Shown here: one piece after another, positions 49,501 to 51,664 of the stretch
Position numbering within the stretch: position 1 is the first letter of the stretch
Layout of the letters: each line of letters starts with the position of its first letter
Assembly (NCBI GenBank): GCA_038750655.1
Contig: JBCDGZ010000038.1
Coordinates: 1 to 51,664 of the forward strand
Length of the DNA: 51,664 nucleotides
Direction: 5' to 3'
From: JBCDGZ01 sp038750655
Lineage (GTDB): Bacteria > Bacteroidota > Bacteroidia > Chitinophagales > Saprospiraceae
Notes under the pieces: generated by a model
What the model was told of the DNA's origin: nothing
Seen by the model: the letters and a program-made list of their open reading frames with translations, nothing else
The model's database searches: none
Made by a program: the position numbers and the translations under genes

Positions 49501-50607
49501 ATGAAAATACAACTCCTCACCCTCCTCGCCCTTTGGGCCTTCAGTAGCGGACTCCAAGCCCAGGACATCATCCCCTTGGATACCAATCATTGGGATATTC
49601 AGGCAGAAGCTTACGTCTTAGAGAATTACAAAGGCCAGCAAGCCATCTATCTACAAAGAGGGCTAGCTATGTTAAAAGATCGAGAATTTTTCAACGGTAC
49701 TATAGAATTTGACATTTTCCTCACTGAGCGCCAGAGTTTCCCTGGGGTACGCTTCCGGGCTGTTGACCAGCAGAACATGGAGGTCTTCTATTTACGCCCG
49801 CACCTGTCCGGCAAGCCGGATGCGAACCAAGCCATTCCACTCATCAACGGCATCATGCCTTTCCAGCTGTACTTTGGCCCCTCTTATTCTGTTGCCTACC
49901 AGTATAATTTTGACGATTGGACCCATGTAAAAGTTGTAGTGAAGGATCGCAAGGCGCAGGTCTATCTGGATCACGCCGAGACACCGCAGCTCTCCTGGAA
50001 CCTGGTTCATACGCCCAGAAGCGGAAAGGTGGCCATCGGCGGTGGTGGAGCGGGACCGATGCACTACGCAAATTTCAAAATCAGTGAGGAAGCAGAGCTC
50101 AAAGATTTCAAAGTTATTGCGCCGCAGCCCATCGAAGGCTTGGTAGAAGAATGGGAAATTTCCGATCTATTTGAAGAAATGGTACTCGATGATCTAAGTC
50201 AACTAGAAAAAGTGATCATCAATCGGAAATGGGCAGGAAAAATCCAGGTTGAAGAAGGGACTGCGGCCAATATTTCTCGACAACATCGCCTCCGGGGCCA
50301 GCCCGGCAACACCGTCTTCGCCAAGCTGACCCTACAGTCTGAAAAGGACCAAACCCTACTCTTCGAATTTGGATACAGCGACCGGGTAGTTGCCATCCTC
50401 AACGGCGTGCCGATCTATCGAGGCAACAACAGATGGCGATCCAGAGATTACCGCTACCTCGGCACCATTGGTCTCTTCGACGCCATTTACCTCAATTTAA
50501 AAAAAGGCAAAAACACCCTACTCTTCGCCGTCTCGGAGGATTTTGGTGGTTGGCTGATTACGGGGCGATTTAAGGATCGTTCGCAAATTACGGTGTTGAA
50601 GGAATGA
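49501..50607 (+). CDS. Secreted concanavalin/LamG-like protein
   Basis: A 368-residue exported protein with a signal peptide (LLTLLALWAFSSGLQAQ). Residues about 30-200 form a jelly-roll domain like LamG/DUF1080 (FNGTIEFDIFLTERQSFPGVRF, NFDDWTHVKVVVKDRKAQVYLDH, SGKVAIGGGGAGPMHYANF). The second half (about 215-368) is another beta-rich module ending VSEDFGGWLITGRFKDRS, similar to glycosidase-associated galactose-binding-like folds. No catalytic residues are evident, so it may be a binding protein. It is divergent from the tethered HTH regulator (113 nt apart), whose external domain looks similar. Confidence 0.75.
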   Translation: MKIQLLTLLALWAFSSGLQAQDIIPLDTNHWDIQAEAYVLENYKGQQAIYLQRGLAMLKDREFFNGTIEFDIFLTERQSFPGVRFRAVDQQNMEVFYLRPHLSGKPDANQAIPLINGIMPFQLYFGPSYSVAYQYNFDDWTHVKVVVKDRKAQVYLDHAETPQLSWNLVHTPRSGKVAIGGGGAGPMHYANFKISEEAELKDFKVIAPQPIEGLVEEWEISDLFEEMVLDDLSQLEKVIINRKWAGKIQVEEGTAANISRQHRLRGQPGNTVFAKLTLQSEKDQTLLFEFGYSDRVVAILNGVPIYRGNNRWRSRDYRYLGTIGLFDAIYLNLKKGKNTLLFAVSEDFGGWLITGRFKDRSQITVLKE

Positions 50608-50671
50608 TTGATGCCCTTGCTAAATGAGCTGTAGCAAGGAGATATTCTTAGCCTAATTGAAGCATAGCGAG

Positions 50672-50697
50672 CGCCTACCGGGAACGGTAGGCGTTTT
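50672..50697 (+). terminator. Rho-independent terminator after the lectin-like gene
   Basis: CGCCTACCG (50672-50680) pairs perfectly with CGGTAGGCG (50685-50693) around the tetraloop GGAA. TTTT follows (50694-50697). A second inverted repeat, CTTGCT...AGCAAG, lies upstream at about 50616-50639. Confidence 0.85.
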
Positions 50698-50717
50698 GTG
50701 GTGATAGATTAAGGGTT

Positions 50718-51664
50718 TTATTGAATCATTAACAGAATTCTACTTCCAATCACTTCTAATTTAATAGAGTTACCATTGACATTGTATCCTTTAAGAAGAT
50801 TACGTGCAAAATCCTGCAGATCAGTCCCAAACTGAACAGGGGTATAGACCTGATTATATTTATCCATAAAAGGGATGTTTACTTCCATTCTCAACATTCG
50901 CTCGTAAACCCCAACCTCATAGCTAAAATTTGATTTTCTCCTAATCCAACTACAGAATCTATCGGTTAAAGCTCCAAGCTGGATATTACTATGATCAAAA
51001 GATAATTTTTCAGGATTGATAAATTGGATTTGTAGATCAATCTTGCGCCCCAATTCAACTGCTAGAAATAGCTTTCGCTCTAATTTCAACAGGAATTTAT
51101 GGAGTCCATTATCAATGTTTAAAGCCTCTGTTAAAGCGCTTTGAAAATTATTCCAATGACGCTTTGTTGAGCGCAAGTAGGGCGATGAAACATATCGATC
51201 TGCTGTGTATTTATCTACTGCCCTAAGCATTATGCTTACATATTTTCCATTGTCTTCCGTATGAGCACATAAGTCAACGTAAATAAAAATATCCGCAGCA
51301 GCATTCTCTAACATAATTTTCATTAGATCAGCACCAATTTCGGGTTCTGATTTATACTTTTCTTCGCTTACTCTCAATGCCTCTAAGAAGTCTTTGACCA
51401 CAAAACCTCTTTCCTCCAAAGTTTGAGCAATCATATTGATGGCCAACTTATAATTAGCATCTTTCTCAACTACCGTTTTAATTTGACGGTAAGTTGGAAG
51501 GTCTGGAATAACCATTAACCGAGTTGGGTAGCGATCAAATTTTACAGTTGCTATAGTTTCTTTATCAACTGTATCAGTGTTCGTAAATAATTCACTGTAG
51601 TTTTGTGCTTCTGATAGTGTGGATGATAAAAGCAGACATACAAAAGAGAGACATAAATAATTCA
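50718..51664 (-). CDS. Exported protein of unknown function, N-terminus outside window
   Basis: The minus-strand frame is open from the window edge to the stop at 50718. The frame at the edge reads NYLCLSFVCLLLSSTLSEAQ, which is the hydrophobic core and cleavage region of a signal peptide, so only a few residues are missing. The mature protein (about 295 residues) starts NYSELFTNTDTVDKE and is mixed alpha/beta, with DIFIYVDLCAHTEDNGKYVS and LRAVDKYTADRYVSSPYL. I recognise no known domain. A role in secretion or surface assembly is possible, but nothing shows it. It is convergent with the lectin-like gene, with a terminator in between. Confidence 0.7.
   Translation of the reverse strand, partial: NYLCLSFVCLLLSSTLSEAQNYSELFTNTDTVDKETIATVKFDRYPTRLMVIPDLPTYRQIKTVVEKDANYKLAINMIAQTLEERGFVVKDFLEALRVSEEKYKSEPEIGADLMKIMLENAAADIFIYVDLCAHTEDNGKYVSIMLRAVDKYTADRYVSSPYLRSTKRHWNNFQSALTEALNIDNGLHKFLLKLERKLFLAVELGRKIDLQIQFINPEKLSFDHSNIQLGALTDRFCSWIRRKSNFSYEVGVYERMLRMEVNIPFMDKYNQVYTPVQFGTDLQDFARNLLKGYNVNGNSIKLEVIGSRILLMIQ

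Overview
The window is a stretch of chromosome from a member of the Bacteroidota, most likely the Saprospiria (Lewinella-like). Four things point there. Several genes carry the Bacteroidota-type -7 promoter box TAnnTTTG. Start codons are preceded by A/T-rich sequence rather than Shine-Dalgarno motifs. The families are typical of the phylum: two DUF5916 outer-membrane proteins, a DUF6089/PorG-like barrel, a LytTR regulator, an RRM/glycine-rich RNA-binding protein, and many lipoproteins and secreted beta-rich proteins. GC content looks moderate, about one half. I found no rRNA, tRNA, insertion sequence, prophage or CRISPR array.

Layout. 1-2566: an ABC-2 (NatAB-like) exporter, cut by the window edge, divergent from a lipid-kinase family gene. 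2589-4459: a DUF1016/YhcG nuclease remnant and a stand-alone histidine ammonia-lyase. 4665-7088: a thioredoxin-fold lipoprotein, an OmpA-type protein and an RRM protein. 7339-9214: a stress-type block of ECF sigma factor, two small membrane proteins and an Hsp20 chaperone, with terminators after the second and fourth genes. 9372-13585: an arylsulfotransferase-like lipoprotein, then a LolD/MacB-type ABC transporter whose permease has a histidine-rich external loop, and a DUF3299-like CxxC protein, possibly a metal-handling set. 13582-22883 (all minus): a giant protein with two cyclase domains, an ATPase and TPRs that resembles eukaryotic soluble adenylyl cyclase, then an SdiA-regulated-type lipoprotein, the 2-oxoglutarate dehydrogenase E2 subunit, a membrane protein and a DUF5916 protein.

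23198-28844: a second DUF5916 protein, an S9 serine peptidase and an AhpD-like protein. 29018-35122: DUF3024, aspartyl-tRNA synthetase, a cation-chloride-cotransporter-like permease and glutamyl-tRNA reductase. 35136-38417: SH3 proteins (one apparently frameshifted), a metallo-beta-lactamase-fold tail remnant and the PorG-like barrel. 38678-45562: a YHS protein, an SRAP-family protein lacking its catalytic residues, small membrane proteins, an alpha/beta hydrolase, an amino-acid permease fused to two universal stress domains, a flavin amine oxidase and a beta-rich secreted protein.

45815-51664: an orphan LytTR regulator, an AAA ATPase/PDDEXK protein preceded by alternating inverted repeats, and a membrane-tethered HTH regulator divergent from a secreted lectin-like protein. 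A secreted protein of unknown function runs off the right edge.

Most of the window is ordinary chromosomal housekeeping and envelope genes. The parts most worth attention are the sAC-like cyclase without bicarbonate ligands, the histidine-loop transporter with its CxxC partner, the AAA-PDDEXK gene with its repeat-rich promoter, the tethered HTH/lectin pair, and the SRAP relative without catalytic residues. All functional statements come from reading motifs by eye; no database search was run.
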